Below, in pieces: positions 1-8,952 of a DNA stretch of 64,000 nt; positions within the stretch are counted from its first letter, which is position 1; each line of letters opens with the position of its first letter. Position numbers and translations under genes: made by a program. Source of the DNA: Helicobacter ibis. GTDB lineage: Bacteria > Campylobacterota > Campylobacteria > Campylobacterales > Helicobacteraceae. The stretch lies in assembly GCF_027859255.1 (NCBI RefSeq), contig NZ_JAQHXR010000003.1, forward strand, positions 62,001 to 126,000, written 5' to 3'. The notes below the pieces were generated by a model. The model was not told the origin of the DNA, ran no database searches, and saw nothing but the letters and a program-made list of their open reading frames with translations.

Positions 1-1
1 C

Positions 2-604
2 TCAACACACACCATAGGGGAATATCTACTCCCATCAATATTGTTTGATTTTGCAAGTGAATACCAAAAGATTCAAATAAACTCTCAAATACATAACACA
101 AAAGAATGCTTAAAGCTACTTAAAAATGGTGATGTTGATTTTGTGCTTGTAGAGGGAGAAATAAGTCAGAATCTAGCAGAAAAAGAGGGCTTTATAAGGG
201 AGGTGTTGCAAAAAGATGAACTAGTTGTTGCTTGTAATGACTTTCTTTTAGCTTCAAAGCCTAGATATATTGATGAGCTATTGGATAGGAAATGGATTTT
301 TAGAGAGTATGGTTCAGGCCTTAGAGATAAGTTTTTAGATTCAATTGGTGATATACAAAGCGAGATTCCTATATTTTTAGAGATAGATAGGATAAGTGCC
401 ATTAAGAATTTAGTTATAAATAAAGGTGCTATTTCTGTGTTTTCAAAGTTAGCCATTAAAGATGAGCTAGAATCTAAAAAGCTTTTTGCAATTGAGATTA
501 TAAATTTGAATCCTGATAGGTATTTTTATTCGCTAAGACGAAAATCAACCCCATTTAATAAAGTAATATCAAGATTTGAAAAATATATGATAGATAGAAT
601 CTAA
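2..604 (+). CDS. LysR-family transcriptional regulator, substrate-binding domain (5' truncated by window edge)
   Basis: The reading frame is already open at the left edge; the first visible residues STHTIGEYLLPS are the usual beginning of the LysR effector-binding domain, so the helix-turn-helix part lies outside the window. Further LysR hallmarks are a DVDFVLVEG stretch, a GSGLRDKF segment, and a G-AISVFSKLAIKDEL block matching the G-I--LP---V--EL pattern of the family. About 200 residues are visible, the expected size of this domain. A TTG at 41 could be mistaken for a start, but the upstream homology shows it is internal. Which genes it controls cannot be told; it converges on the TonB receptor gene, with a shared hairpin between the two ends. 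Confidence 0.8.
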   Translation, partial: STHTIGEYLLPSILFDFASEYQKIQINSQIHNTKECLKLLKNGDVDFVLVEGEISQNLAEKEGFIREVLQKDELVVACNDFLLASKPRYIDELLDRKWIFREYGSGLRDKFLDSIGDIQSEIPIFLEIDRISAIKNLVINKGAISVFSKLAIKDELESKKLFAIEIINLNPDRYFYSLRRKSTPFNKVISRFEKYMIDRI

Positions 605-621
605 TTGACATTAGATTCTAT
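594..621. terminator. Bidirectional hairpin between LysR gene and TonB receptor gene
   Basis: A perfect 12-bp inverted repeat, ATAGAATCTAAT / ATTAGATTCTAT with a TGAC loop, spans the stop codon of the LysR gene and the short gap to the convergent receptor gene. It is AT-rich and followed by only a short T run (ATTTTAAAAT), so termination is inferred from position and symmetry. The arms contain the AGAATCT/AGATTCT word that is common in this genome. Confidence 0.5.
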
Positions 622-624
622 ATT

Positions 625-2730
625 TTAAAATGTTCCAGTTAAAGACAGCCAGAATCTTCTCCCCTCCTCAACTCTATTATATGCATTGTAATATCCGCTA
701 CCATCATAAATGAATTCGTTGGTAAAATCTTTATTTAAGAGATTGTATATTCCGCCATTTAATGTCCAGTTAGGATTGATTTCATAACTAGCACCAAATG
801 ATAATAGAAATATATTTTTATATGTTTTTCCTAAGCTTTCGTATTCGCTTGGATCCCTGTATCTATCTCCTTGCCATTCCGCTTTTATGTATGGTGTAAA
901 ATTTAATATTTTATAACTAGCTTTTGCATTTATGTTGTGTTTTAATGTATATGCCACTTGTGTGCCTATGGTTTCTTTTGCTAGAGATTCTTTTATATTA
1001 CTATCTGTATAGCTATATCCAAAATCAAAGTTTAAATTCTCAAAAGGAGAAATTCCGGCTTGAAGTTCTATGCCCCTGTATTCAACTTCGCCATGATTTA
1101 TTGCTTGAGAGCAAGTTGTCCTGCCTCCAAATGGTGTGCAGATTCTATTTGTATTTGGCACTATTGCGTCTTTTTGGATAGAAACACTGCTTATTTTATC
1201 TTTGAAATCTGTAATATAGCCAGTTGCTCCAATATAGAATAAATCTGTATTATAGTATATGGAGGCCTCATAGTTTATAGATGTTTCTTCTGTTAGGTTT
1301 GGGTTGCCAAATATTGGCACTGCGCCTTGCCCTCCATAATTGTATTCTCCGGGTATTAATAAATTTGGCTCTGGTGCCTTAAAGCCTGTGGAGATTCCTC
1401 CTTTTAGTGTTAGATTGTCTGTAGGATTATAGACAACATATGCTCTTGGTGATATATTATTTCCAAATGTTTCGTGATAATTATATCTAGCACCAAGTGT
1501 TAAATTCAGTTTATCTGTGATTGATATTTCATCTTCTCCAAAAATAGCTATTGAATATTGATCAAAATTTGTAGGATTTGCTATTTTATCTTGCATTTTT
1601 TCTAACCTGTATTCTCCTCCTAAAGTTATCATATTCTTGTCGCCAATTAATGTGGTAACTTTTGTATCTGCTATATATGTCTGTGCTAGAATATCTCTAT
1701 TTTCGCCAAGATATTTTACGCTTTTATCCCCAACTACTTCCCTGCCATCATTTGATACGCTGTTGTATTGTATACCAGAGTTTATTACGAAATTATCATA
1801 AGCTCCCTCATGCGTTAAGTAAGTAACAATTTTTTCAAATCCCATAGAGTCCGTGTATCCACCAGTTAATCCACCTTCAGAATTAGGCTTAGTAAGTGTC
1901 CCTATTTGAGATTTATTGTTATTATATTTATTTAGTCCATAGTCAAAATCTAAAATAATAGTGTTGTTATCATTTGGTGTATATGTTAATTTTGTTCCTA
2001 TGTTGTGCAAGTTTGCTCTTGTTGGGTTTTGAGGTCCTGCTACACTTGGGGATAAGATTTCTCCATTTTGTTGTCTAAATTCTACGCTAGAACCCTCTCT
2101 ATAATATTCTCTTAACCTAAGCGTCAAACCTAATTTATCATTTATTAGAGGACCTGAAGTATATAGAGATGTGCCATAATAATTTCCCCATTTAGAATCT
2201 TGATTAAAGATTCCTTCTGTTTGTATGCTCGCACTCCATGTGTTAGATATTTTTTTAGTTATTATATTTATAACACCACCTAATGCATCTGAACCATACA
2301 AAGTTGACATAGGTCCTTTTATTATCTCTATCCTTTCTATAGATGATAATGGTGGCATAAATACACTTGGGGCTTCACTAAATCCATTTGGTCCAATTTG
2401 ACCGCTTACACTTTGTCTTCTACCATCTATTAGGATTAAAGTATATCCTGTAATTCCTCTCATTGTTATTAAATATGAGCCAGTCTTACCTTTTGAAGCA
2501 TGTAAATCCACTCCGGGTATATCAGATATAGCTTCTGCAATATCTCTATAAGGCTTTGTTGATAACTCTTCTTTTGTTATTACTGATATTGTAGCTGGTG
2601 CTTCTTTTACATCTTGCATAAAACCAGAAGCACTAACCACTGATTTATCTAGTCTGTATTCTTCATTAGCATTGCTTATAATTGGCAATATGATAGACAA
2701 GATTCCTGTGTATTTTGTAAATTTTGACAT
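625..2730 (-). CDS. TonB-dependent outer-membrane receptor, catecholate siderophore/colicin I receptor type (CirA/CfrA-like)
   Basis: 701 residues: signal peptide 1-21 (cleavage near SNA-NEEY), a TonB-box-like RLDKSVVSASG segment right after it, a plug domain at about 45-155 with the ITVRG-like LITMRGITG and the IEIIKGPMSTLYGSDALGG motif, then a beta-barrel ending in an aromatic residue (LSLTGTF), as outer-membrane barrels do. Length and the SVVSASGF opening resemble the Campylobacter ferric-enterobactin receptor CfrA and E. coli CirA; the substrate is inferred only. Start ATG has a good Shine-Dalgarno sequence (GAAGGAAAATTT). It probably takes up iron with energy from TonB-ExbBD, which are not in the window. 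The upstream region carries a candidate Fur-type operator. Confidence 0.88.
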   Translation of the reverse strand: MSKFTKYTGILSIILPIISNANEEYRLDKSVVSASGFMQDVKEAPATISVITKEELSTKPYRDIAEAISDIPGVDLHASKGKTGSYLITMRGITGYTLILIDGRRQSVSGQIGPNGFSEAPSVFMPPLSSIERIEIIKGPMSTLYGSDALGGVINIITKKISNTWSASIQTEGIFNQDSKWGNYYGTSLYTSGPLINDKLGLTLRLREYYREGSSVEFRQQNGEILSPSVAGPQNPTRANLHNIGTKLTYTPNDNNTIILDFDYGLNKYNNNKSQIGTLTKPNSEGGLTGGYTDSMGFEKIVTYLTHEGAYDNFVINSGIQYNSVSNDGREVVGDKSVKYLGENRDILAQTYIADTKVTTLIGDKNMITLGGEYRLEKMQDKIANPTNFDQYSIAIFGEDEISITDKLNLTLGARYNYHETFGNNISPRAYVVYNPTDNLTLKGGISTGFKAPEPNLLIPGEYNYGGQGAVPIFGNPNLTEETSINYEASIYYNTDLFYIGATGYITDFKDKISSVSIQKDAIVPNTNRICTPFGGRTTCSQAINHGEVEYRGIELQAGISPFENLNFDFGYSYTDSNIKESLAKETIGTQVAYTLKHNINAKASYKILNFTPYIKAEWQGDRYRDPSEYESLGKTYKNIFLLSFGASYEINPNWTLNGGIYNLLNKDFTNEFIYDGSGYYNAYNRVEEGRRFWLSLTGTF

Positions 2731-2784
2731 AAATTTTCCTTCTTAAAATATTGAAATGGGCACAATAGTATTTTAAACTTATTT

Positions 2785-2823
2785 AAATAAAAATAAAAAT
2801 GAGAAATATTTTTATTTTTATTT
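2785..2823. promoter_or_regulatory. Perfect 16-bp inverted repeat in divergent promoter region, candidate Fur operator
   Basis: Arms AAATAAAAATAAAAAT (2785-2800) and ATTTTTATTTTTATTT (2808-2823) are exact reverse complements around a 7-base centre. The middle, 2800-2814 (TGAGAAATATTTTTA), matches 11 of 14 defined positions of the 7-1-7 Fur consensus TGATAATnATTATCA. It sits between the divergently transcribed TonB receptor and an unknown secreted protein, which is where an iron-responsive operator would be expected. Fur binding is an inference; the AT-rich symmetry could also act as a curved or other regulator site. Confidence 0.45.
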
Positions 2824-2872
2824 GTAGGAATGTAATTTGCTTAATTTCTGTAAAAATTTTCTAGGAATTGAT

Positions 2873-3436
2873 ATGAAAATTATAATTTGTATTTTATTAT
2901 CTGTGGGCATAGTATTTGGTGAGACTATCACAAGGAGCGGTGTTAATGTGTTTGTAGATAGAGATTCTATAAATAAAGATCGCATAAAACAAGGCGGTAT
3001 GGATAAATCACTAGCGCAAGTTAGAAGAATCTTTAACAATTTGAATATAAAAAGTAGCAACTCAGCGCCTCCTGTATCTAGGGTTATGGTGTTGCAAGTG
3101 TGTTCTACAAAAAAGCTGCAAACAACAAAGGAAGTATGTGAAGATATACCAAACAATCAACTAGCTACGCAATACGATCATGAAGGGGGCTTTTTTGTGG
3201 TGCAAACTGCTGTTATTGGCTATGGTGGTAAGGGCTATGGGAGTGCTACATTTTTGGGAAATGAAGCTAGATTAATAGAGACTTCTGGTATAGACATTGA
3301 TGGTGATAGAAGGGTTGATGGATATTTAGAATTATGGGATATTTCTGAATTGGCAAACGATAGTGGAATCTTTAGCTATACTTCTCGCTCTATAAATGTA
3401 GGCCCAGCATTAAATACGACGATTTTTATAAAGTAA
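2873..3436 (+). CDS. Hypothetical secreted protein, unknown function
   Basis: 187 residues from ATG 2873, chosen because AGGA lies 6 bases upstream and because the protein then begins with a clear signal peptide (MKIIICILLSVGIVFG-ETITRS). An in-frame TTG at 2837 would add 12 residues without an SD. The mature part has no motif I recognise. It contains two cysteines (QVCSTKK and EVCEDIP) that could form a disulfide, a glycine/tyrosine-rich piece (GYGGKGYGS), and an acidic DIDGDRRVDG segment that looks like a calcium-binding loop. No membrane helix follows the signal peptide, so it is predicted periplasmic or exported. It is divergent from the TonB receptor and may share its regulation. Confidence 0.65.
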   Translation: MKIIICILLSVGIVFGETITRSGVNVFVDRDSINKDRIKQGGMDKSLAQVRRIFNNLNIKSSNSAPPVSRVMVLQVCSTKKLQTTKEVCEDIPNNQLATQYDHEGGFFVVQTAVIGYGGKGYGSATFLGNEARLIETSGIDIDGDRRVDGYLELWDISELANDSGIFSYTSRSINVGPALNTTIFIK

Positions 3437-3522
3437 GATAAAATTACCCTAGAGTTAAGTGTATAATTTTGTAACAAAGAAAATAGATAACATAATTACT
3501 AGCTTAGGAATCTAAGAAGGAT

Positions 3523-4764
3523 TTATGTTGTTTCTAATGCGTATTTTTTAAATAATTCTCCTCTTTGTTTATATGAGGAGAATTGATCCAAACTAGCAGC
3601 AGCAGGCGATAGTAGTGCAACAGAAGTTGTGCTATGAATCTTGTTTATCTCTTTTATTGCTATTTTTAGCTCTTTACACATGGTGCATGTTATGCTAGAT
3701 TCATCGCTTAGGAGCTTTAGCTTTTCTGCGTTGCTTCCTATGGCATATATTTTTACATTTAGCATTTTTAGCTCTGCAAATAAGTAGTCTAAATTAGCAC
3801 CCTTATCATCTCCGCCTAAAATTAGCAGAATCTCTTTGTCTTTGTATCTTTTTAGAGCTTGTATAGTAGCATCTACATTTGTTCCCTTACTATCATCAAC
3901 CCATAGTCGATTTTTATTATCAAAAAATTCTTCTATTTTATGTTGCCCTATTTTAAATTCTGATAGTAATTTGTAGTTTGCTTCTGAAAATAGAGCCTTA
4001 CTAGCACATAGTGCAAGAATGCTATCGAGCAAAAATGGTTCTTTAAATGGTATATCTTGCAAATTTATATAAAAAGATTCTGCAAGATCTGTGCTATTTT
4101 CATAGAATATAAGACAAGCTAAGCTTTCTTTGCAGTATTTATGGTTTTGCAGATTTTTGGGGATTATGGCTATTTCTTTTTCTCTCATGTGTAAAAGTAC
4201 TTTTAGTTTAGAATCTACATAAGATTCATAGTCTCCATGCCAACTTATATGATCTTCACTAAGTGGTAATAAGATATATAAATTTGGTCTTGCAATATTT
4301 GTGTAATGCAGAGTAAATGAGCTAGTCTCTAAAATCCACATTGGTGCATTTTTGGATAGATTTGCAAGTGGTGTGCCTATGTTGCCCCCACACTCAATGC
4401 CTCTATGTGATAATAGGTGATGTAGCATTTGTGTTGTTGTGGTTTTGCCATTTGTGCCACTTATCCATATGCTAGGAGGCATATCTTTGGCAAAGAAGTC
4501 ATATTCGCTAAGCAAATTATTTTTGCCTAGAATCTTTATTGTATCTTGTATCATTTGGTTTTGTGGCGGGATTCCGGGACTTGTTATGACTTGTATATTT
4601 TTGTTTTCTGATAAAAAAGATACAAGCATATTTGTAGGCATTAGAATATTTCCAAGCTCGTCTGTTTGTTTATATAGAAACTTATCATCAAAAATAGCAC
4701 AAGGTGCAAATTGCTTTGCAATAGCTTGTGTTGTCCCACCAAATCCAAGTAATACAATCATCAT
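3523..4764 (-). CDS. murD: UDP-N-acetylmuramoylalanine--D-glutamate ligase
   Basis: Adds D-glutamate to UDP-MurNAc-L-Ala in cytoplasmic peptidoglycan precursor synthesis, using ATP. The 413-residue protein has the N-terminal Rossmann-like GFGGT (8-11), the Mur-ligase P-loop GTNGKTTTT at 103-111, the LETSSF and [12 protein letters not shown] blocks of the central domain, and the C-terminal domain motif [18 protein letters not shown] followed by [11 protein letters not shown]. It is at the short end for MurD, as usual in this group. The start ATG overlaps the mraY stop by 4 bases (ATGA), so both are translated from one message, the same order as in H. pylori. Confidence 0.95.
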   Translation of the reverse strand: MMIVLLGFGGTTQAIAKQFAPCAIFDDKFLYKQTDELGNILMPTNMLVSFLSENKNIQVITSPGIPPQNQMIQDTIKILGKNNLLSEYDFFAKDMPPSIWISGTNGKTTTTQMLHHLLSHRGIECGGNIGTPLANLSKNAPMWILETSSFTLHYTNIARPNLYILLPLSEDHISWHGDYESYVDSKLKVLLHMREKEIAIIPKNLQNHKYCKESLACLIFYENSTDLAESFYINLQDIPFKEPFLLDSILALCASKALFSEANYKLLSEFKIGQHKIEEFFDNKNRLWVDDSKGTNVDATIQALKRYKDKEILLILGGDDKGANLDYLFAELKMLNVKIYAIGSNAEKLKLLSDESSITCTMCKELKIAIKEINKIHSTTSVALLSPAAASLDQFSSYKQRGELFKKYALETT

Positions 4765-5819
4765 CTAAGCTTTAGAGTAATTAATGCAATTATGTTGCTA
4801 ATTAATGCAACAATCCAAAATCTAACTATTATTTTAGATTCACTTAGTCCCTTTTCTTCAAAGTGATGATGAAGTGGTGCCATTAGAAAAATCCTCTTAC
4901 CTCTTGTTTTGTAGCTTCCTATTTGTAATAATACAGATAATGCTTCAACGACAAAAATAAAACCTATTACAAATAATAAAATCTCATTTTTTGATACTAT
5001 CCCCATATATGCTATAAACCCACCTAAAGCCAAGCTGCCACTATCTCCCATGAATACCTGTGCAGGGTGGCAGTTATACCACAAAAACCCTATTAAAGAG
5101 CCAACTAAAGCTGAAGCAACAATGGCAACTTCGCCACTTCCGATTATTTTTGGCAACAATAAATATGAGCTAAACACAGAGTGCCCAGCAATATATACCA
5201 ATACACCAAGAGTTGTGATTGCATAAATTGATGGAATTGCTACTAGTCCGTCTAGTCCATCTGTTAGATTCACCGCATTACTAGTAGCAATAAAGACTAA
5301 AATCCAAAAGCAAATACTAAATATATCCCAATACCACAAAGGATTCTTTAAAAATGGAACATAAAAAGATGTATCAAAATTAAATAAATATAATCCAAGT
5401 GCAATAACAAAAGCACTAAGTCCTTGCAAAAGAAGTTTTGTTCTAGCGCTCATACCAGCGTTTTTTCTTTGTAAGACTTTTGATAAATCGTCTTTGATTC
5501 CTATTAAGCAGAATAATATAATACTCAAAAGTCCTAAGATTACATATTCGTTTGTTAATTTGGCGCATATAAAAGAAGCAACTAGTGTTGATGATACAAA
5601 TACTATTCCACCCATTGTTGGCGTGTTTGTCTTTTGTTGGTGATTTTTGGGAGCGAACTCTGATATTGGTTGATTTGTGCCTCTCTTTTGTGTCCATAGT
5701 ATGTATTTTGGCATACAAATTAAAACCAAAATGAAGCTTACGAAAAACGCTATAGCCGCCCTTACAGAGATGTATTGAAAGATATTTATGTCAAATATAG
5801 AATAAATATAGTATAACAT
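4761..5819 (-). CDS. mraY: Phospho-N-acetylmuramoyl-pentapeptide transferase
   Basis: Integral membrane enzyme that transfers phospho-MurNAc-pentapeptide to undecaprenyl phosphate, giving lipid I. 352 residues with about ten hydrophobic helices. Family signatures visible in order: [13 protein letters not shown] (about 59-71), the double aspartate GIKDDLSKV (about 107), [12 protein letters not shown] (about 180-191), [12 protein letters not shown] (about 256-267) and the histidine motif [11 protein letters not shown] (about 314). Length agrees with the family (about 353-360). It is the first gene of the two-gene mraY-murD unit and is divergent from gpmI; the 70-base gap must hold promoters for both. 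Confidence 0.96.
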   Translation of the reverse strand: MLYYIYSIFDINIFQYISVRAAIAFFVSFILVLICMPKYILWTQKRGTNQPISEFAPKNHQQKTNTPTMGGIVFVSSTLVASFICAKLTNEYVILGLLSIILFCLIGIKDDLSKVLQRKNAGMSARTKLLLQGLSAFVIALGLYLFNFDTSFYVPFLKNPLWYWDIFSICFWILVFIATSNAVNLTDGLDGLVAIPSIYAITTLGVLVYIAGHSVFSSYLLLPKIIGSGEVAIVASALVGSLIGFLWYNCHPAQVFMGDSGSLALGGFIAYMGIVSKNEILLFVIGFIFVVEALSVLLQIGSYKTRGKRIFLMAPLHHHFEEKGLSESKIIVRFWIVALISNIIALITLKLR

Positions 5820-5889
5820 GAATAAACACTTTAAAATCCAAAATTTAAGGTAAGATTCTAACTAAATAAAGTTTAAATATGGATAGCTA

Positions 5890-7356
5890 ATGAAAACAAT
5901 ACTTGTGATAACAGATGGCATAGGATATAGTAAAGAGACAGAATATAACGCATTTTTCCACGCTAATAAGCCAAATTATGAAAAGCTTTTCAAAGAAGTT
6001 CCATATGGAATGATAAAGACTTATGGATTATCAGTTGGGCTACCAGATGGACAAATGGGGAATTCTGAAGTGGGGCATATGTGTATAGGAAGTGGCAGAA
6101 TCTTATACCAAGACTTAGTAAAAATAAACAAAGCAATAGAGAGTGGAGAATTGTTAAAAAATAAAGCCTTGCAATCTCTAAAAAACACAAAAAAGATTCA
6201 TGTAATAGGCTTAGCAAGTGATGGTGGTGTGCATTCTCATATAGATCATATAAATGCTTTGGCATTTGGACTTAAAGATAGTCATGAGATATATTTACAT
6301 TTAATTAGCGATGGTAGGGATGTGTTGCCTCAAAGTGCATTAGGTTTTGTGCAGTCTATTTTAGAGAAGATTCAAGGCACAAATATCAAGGTGGCTTCTC
6401 TTTGCGGGAGATTCTACGCAATGGATAGAGATAATAGGTGGGACAGAGTAGAGAGGGCATATAATACAATAGCACTTGGCGAAAATCTAACAGATAAAAC
6501 GCCACTAGAGTATATAGAGACTCAATATTCTAAAGAAATTTTTGATGAATTTATAGAGCCAGTTAGTTTTATTGGAGAGAGCTTTAGTAAAGATGATGGC
6601 ATTATTTTTGTGAATTTTAGAAGTGATAGAGCTAGAGAGATTGTTAGTGCATTGGGGATTGCTGATTTTAGCTCTTTTGTCAGGAAAGGTTTTGTTGAAT
6701 TACCGTTGGTTACAATGACACAATATGATAAGAATTTTAACTTTCCAGTTATGTTTCCAAAAGATAGCATACAAAATACACTTGCAGAGATAATTTCTAA
6801 AAATAACTTAAGACAATTCCACACAGCAGAGACAGAAAAATATGCACATGTAACATTTTTCTTCAATGGCGGAATTGAAGAACCATATAATGGAGAAGAT
6901 AGAATCTTAATACCATCACCAAAGGTTAAAACATATGATGAAAAGCCAGAAATGAGTGCTTTTGAAGTGTGTGATGAGGTATTAAAAGCTATGGATATGG
7001 AGTATGATTTTATTGTTGTTAATTTTGCAAATGGTGATATGGTAGGACATACAGGCTCTTTGTCTGCAGCTATAAAAGCAGTCGAAGCAGTGGATACTCA
7101 AATAGGCAGAATCTATGAGAAATCCAAAGAAAAAGAATATGCACTAATTCTAACAAGTGATCACGGGAATTGTGAGGAAATGCAAAATAATAATGGTGAG
7201 ATTCTTACAAATCATACTATAGGCGAGGTGTGGGCATTTATATCAGCACCAAATGTCAAAAGTGTAAAAAATGGAGGACTTAATAATATTGCACCAAGTG
7301 TGCTAAAACTAATGGGGCTAGAGATTCCAAAGGAGATGGATACTCCTTTGTTTTAG
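5890..7356 (+). CDS. gpmI: 2,3-bisphosphoglycerate-independent phosphoglycerate mutase
   Basis: Interconverts 3- and 2-phosphoglycerate; a cytoplasmic Mn-dependent enzyme of the alkaline phosphatase superfamily. 488 residues. Motifs: N-terminal metal site LVITDGIGYS (5-14), the catalytic serine in MGNSEVGHMCIGSGR (about 57-71), DGRDVLPQSA (about 147), the GRFYAMDRDNRWDR block (about 173-186), NFRSDRAREI, and the second metal cluster NFANGDMVGHTG and LTSDHGNCEE near the C-terminus. Slightly shorter than E. coli GpmI (514). Its last four bases overlap the stop of napA, which is read toward it. Confidence 0.96.
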   Translation: MKTILVITDGIGYSKETEYNAFFHANKPNYEKLFKEVPYGMIKTYGLSVGLPDGQMGNSEVGHMCIGSGRILYQDLVKINKAIESGELLKNKALQSLKNTKKIHVIGLASDGGVHSHIDHINALAFGLKDSHEIYLHLISDGRDVLPQSALGFVQSILEKIQGTNIKVASLCGRFYAMDRDNRWDRVERAYNTIALGENLTDKTPLEYIETQYSKEIFDEFIEPVSFIGESFSKDDGIIFVNFRSDRAREIVSALGIADFSSFVRKGFVELPLVTMTQYDKNFNFPVMFPKDSIQNTLAEIISKNNLRQFHTAETEKYAHVTFFFNGGIEEPYNGEDRILIPSPKVKTYDEKPEMSAFEVCDEVLKAMDMEYDFIVVNFANGDMVGHTGSLSAAIKAVEAVDTQIGRIYEKSKEKEYALILTSDHGNCEEMQNNNGEILTNHTIGEVWAFISAPNVKSVKNGGLNNIAPSVLKLMGLEIPKEMDTPLF

Positions 7357-7790
7357 GCTAGTTGAGCCTTTAGCATCCATAAGAACTTCTCTAAAGAAGC
7401 TATTTTCTCATCTGCTAGTGCAACTGTTGCTTTGTCATTTGCTTCACCAGCTATATCAGATAGCTCTCTTAGATTCTTTAAGAACATCTCATAGTCAGGC
7501 AAAATAGCTTTTAAGATAGTCTTTGAATCAAATTTTGTAGCACTCTCTTCAGCAATTTTACTAGCACTTAGCATATCTTTTAGTGTTACATAAGGCTTTT
7601 CGTTTAATTGCAAGATTCTCTCTGCACAATCGTCCATTAAATCAGTAATATCATCATACATTTCCTCTAATGCTTTATGCACAGGGTGAAAATCCATACC
7701 AACTACATTCCAGTGATAGTTGTGAAGCTTAATGTAGAATACTGCACTATCTGCTTGAATTTGTTTTAAAGTTTGAACTACTTTGCTCAT
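7353..7790 (-). CDS. napA: Dps-family ferritin-like protein, neutrophil-activating protein A homologue
   Basis: DNA-binding/iron-storing mini-ferritin that forms a dodecamer, oxidises Fe(II) with hydrogen peroxide and protects against oxidative stress; in H. pylori the orthologue also activates neutrophils. 145 residues, the same size as H. pylori NapA. The inter-subunit ferroxidase centre is visible: HNYHWNVVGMDFHPVH (23-38) and YDDITDLMDDCAERI (about 45-59). There is no lysine-rich N-terminal tail, as in NapA. Good SD (AAGGAA) and an extended -10 box lie upstream. Its 3' end overlaps gpmI tail-to-tail by 4 bases, and a small AGGCT/AGCCT hairpin (7355-7369) lies in the overlap. Confidence 0.95.
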   Translation of the reverse strand: MSKVVQTLKQIQADSAVFYIKLHNYHWNVVGMDFHPVHKALEEMYDDITDLMDDCAERILQLNEKPYVTLKDMLSASKIAEESATKFDSKTILKAILPDYEMFLKNLRELSDIAGEANDKATVALADEKIASLEKFLWMLKAQLA

Positions 7791-7819
7791 TATTTTTTCC
7801 TTAATTTGAAGTTAATTTG

Positions 7820-7828
7820 ATTATATCA
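7820..7828 (-). promoter_or_regulatory. Extended -10 promoter element for napA
   Basis: Reading the minus strand the sequence is TGATATAAT, a perfect extended -10 (TGnTATAAT) of the housekeeping sigma factor. It lies about 30 bases before the napA start codon, leaving a leader of about 20 bases that contains the AAGGAA ribosome-binding site. No obvious -35 is needed in this bacterial group. Confidence 0.65.
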
Positions 7829-7900
7829 CTTTTATTTGAAAAAGTTGGTGTAATTATATAGATTAATTCTTAAAAGAAAATTATTATTATTTAGAACTAT

Positions 7901-8863
7901 TTATCCACCTGTTTTATAAAATGCCCTAGTAGATACTTCATTATTGTCCCAGTCATTTTTTTCTGGTTTTTTTTCTACGCATAGTTTTAGATTTTTCAGA
8001 ATCTCTTTTTCATTTCCTCTTAACATATGCTCTTTTATATCAACTGCATTTTCATGATATAAACATGGTATTAATTTACCTTCACTGCTGAGCCTTATTC
8101 TGTTACAAGTTTTGCAAAAATCATCATTGTGTGGTGCTATGATTCCAAATATACAATCTTTTGTTGGTAGCTTAAATAGTGTTGCAGGACCAAAAAAATC
8201 CTTCTCTAATAAATCTACTTCATATTTTGCTTTTATTTTATGTAGTATTTCATTTGCTCTAAGCCCTTTTGTGGAATCTTTTGCGTGTGTGTTCTCCATA
8301 AACTCTATAAATCTAACTCCAACTCCAAGATTTATTCCATATTCTAAAATATCCACAATTTCATCATCATTTATGCCTAGTAGTGGTACCATATTTAGCT
8401 TGATTGTGAAGCCTTCTTTGACTGCAGATTCTATGCCTTGTAGGATTTTATTTAGACCATCTCGTTTTGAAATTAGTACTATTTTTTCTGGTTTTAACGA
8501 ATCTAGGGAGATATTTATTCTCTTTAACCCAGCTTGTTTTAAGTCTTTTGCTAGTGGAGCTAATAAAAAAGCATTTGTAGTTAGTGCTATATCGATATTT
8601 GGATTTAGTTCATAAATTTTTGCAATAAAAGGCACAATTTGGCTCCTAAGTAATGGCTCACCACCTGTTATTCTTATTTTTTTTACACCTTGTTTTATTG
8701 CTATTTTTATGAAGTTTAATACAGAATCTAATGGCACATCATCACTCTCACTGCCTATATCCATAGGCGTATTTGGCATACAATACATGCACCTAAAATT
8801 ACATCTTTCAGTCAAGCTTATTCTTATATAGTCTATTGTGCGTCCAAAACTATCAACTAGCAA
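7901..8863 (-). CDS. moaA: GTP 3',8-cyclase (molybdenum cofactor biosynthesis protein A)
   Basis: Radical SAM enzyme for the first step of molybdopterin synthesis, making 3',8-cyclo-GTP. 320 residues. The SAM cluster motif CxxxCxxC is C21, C25, C28 (ERCNFRCMYCMPN); the GGEP motif follows in RITGGEPLLR. The second cluster is in the C-terminal CKTCNRIRLSSEGKLIPC segment, and the chain ends in the conserved Gly-Gly needed for activity (FYKTGG). The start is a TTG, chosen because AGGGAG lies 5 bases upstream and residues MLVDSFGR align with the usual MoaA N-terminus. Divergent from mobA, another molybdenum cofactor gene; the 89-base gap serves both. Confidence 0.95.
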   Translation of the reverse strand: MLVDSFGRTIDYIRISLTERCNFRCMYCMPNTPMDIGSESDDVPLDSVLNFIKIAIKQGVKKIRITGGEPLLRSQIVPFIAKIYELNPNIDIALTTNAFLLAPLAKDLKQAGLKRINISLDSLKPEKIVLISKRDGLNKILQGIESAVKEGFTIKLNMVPLLGINDDEIVDILEYGINLGVGVRFIEFMENTHAKDSTKGLRANEILHKIKAKYEVDLLEKDFFGPATLFKLPTKDCIFGIIAPHNDDFCKTCNRIRLSSEGKLIPCLYHENAVDIKEHMLRGNEKEILKNLKLCVEKKPEKNDWDNNEVSTRAFYKTGG

Positions 8864-8919
8864 ATATTTCTCCCTTTATAAAGTAAAGCATAATCTTACC
8901 TAAGTGTTATAAAAAAAGC

Positions 8920-8925
8920 TATAAT
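8920..8925 (+). promoter_or_regulatory. -10 box for mobA
   Basis: A consensus TATAAT lies 27 bases upstream of the mobA ATG, followed by AT-rich sequence and the AAGGTGAT ribosome-binding site. Position in the moaA-mobA divergent gap supports a promoter; no clear -35 is visible. Confidence 0.5.
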
Positions 8926-8952
8926 TTTTATCAATTTGCAAAAGGTGATATT

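Noticed and set aside
7355-7369. AGGCT/AGCCT hairpin at the gpmI-napA junction as a full terminator
   Set aside because: The stem is only 5 bp with three T after it and lies within napA coding sequence; mentioned only under napA.
8112-8615. 167-residue plus-strand frame inside moaA
   Set aside because: Antisense shadow of the well-supported moaA; low-complexity F/S-rich translation and no SD or family match.
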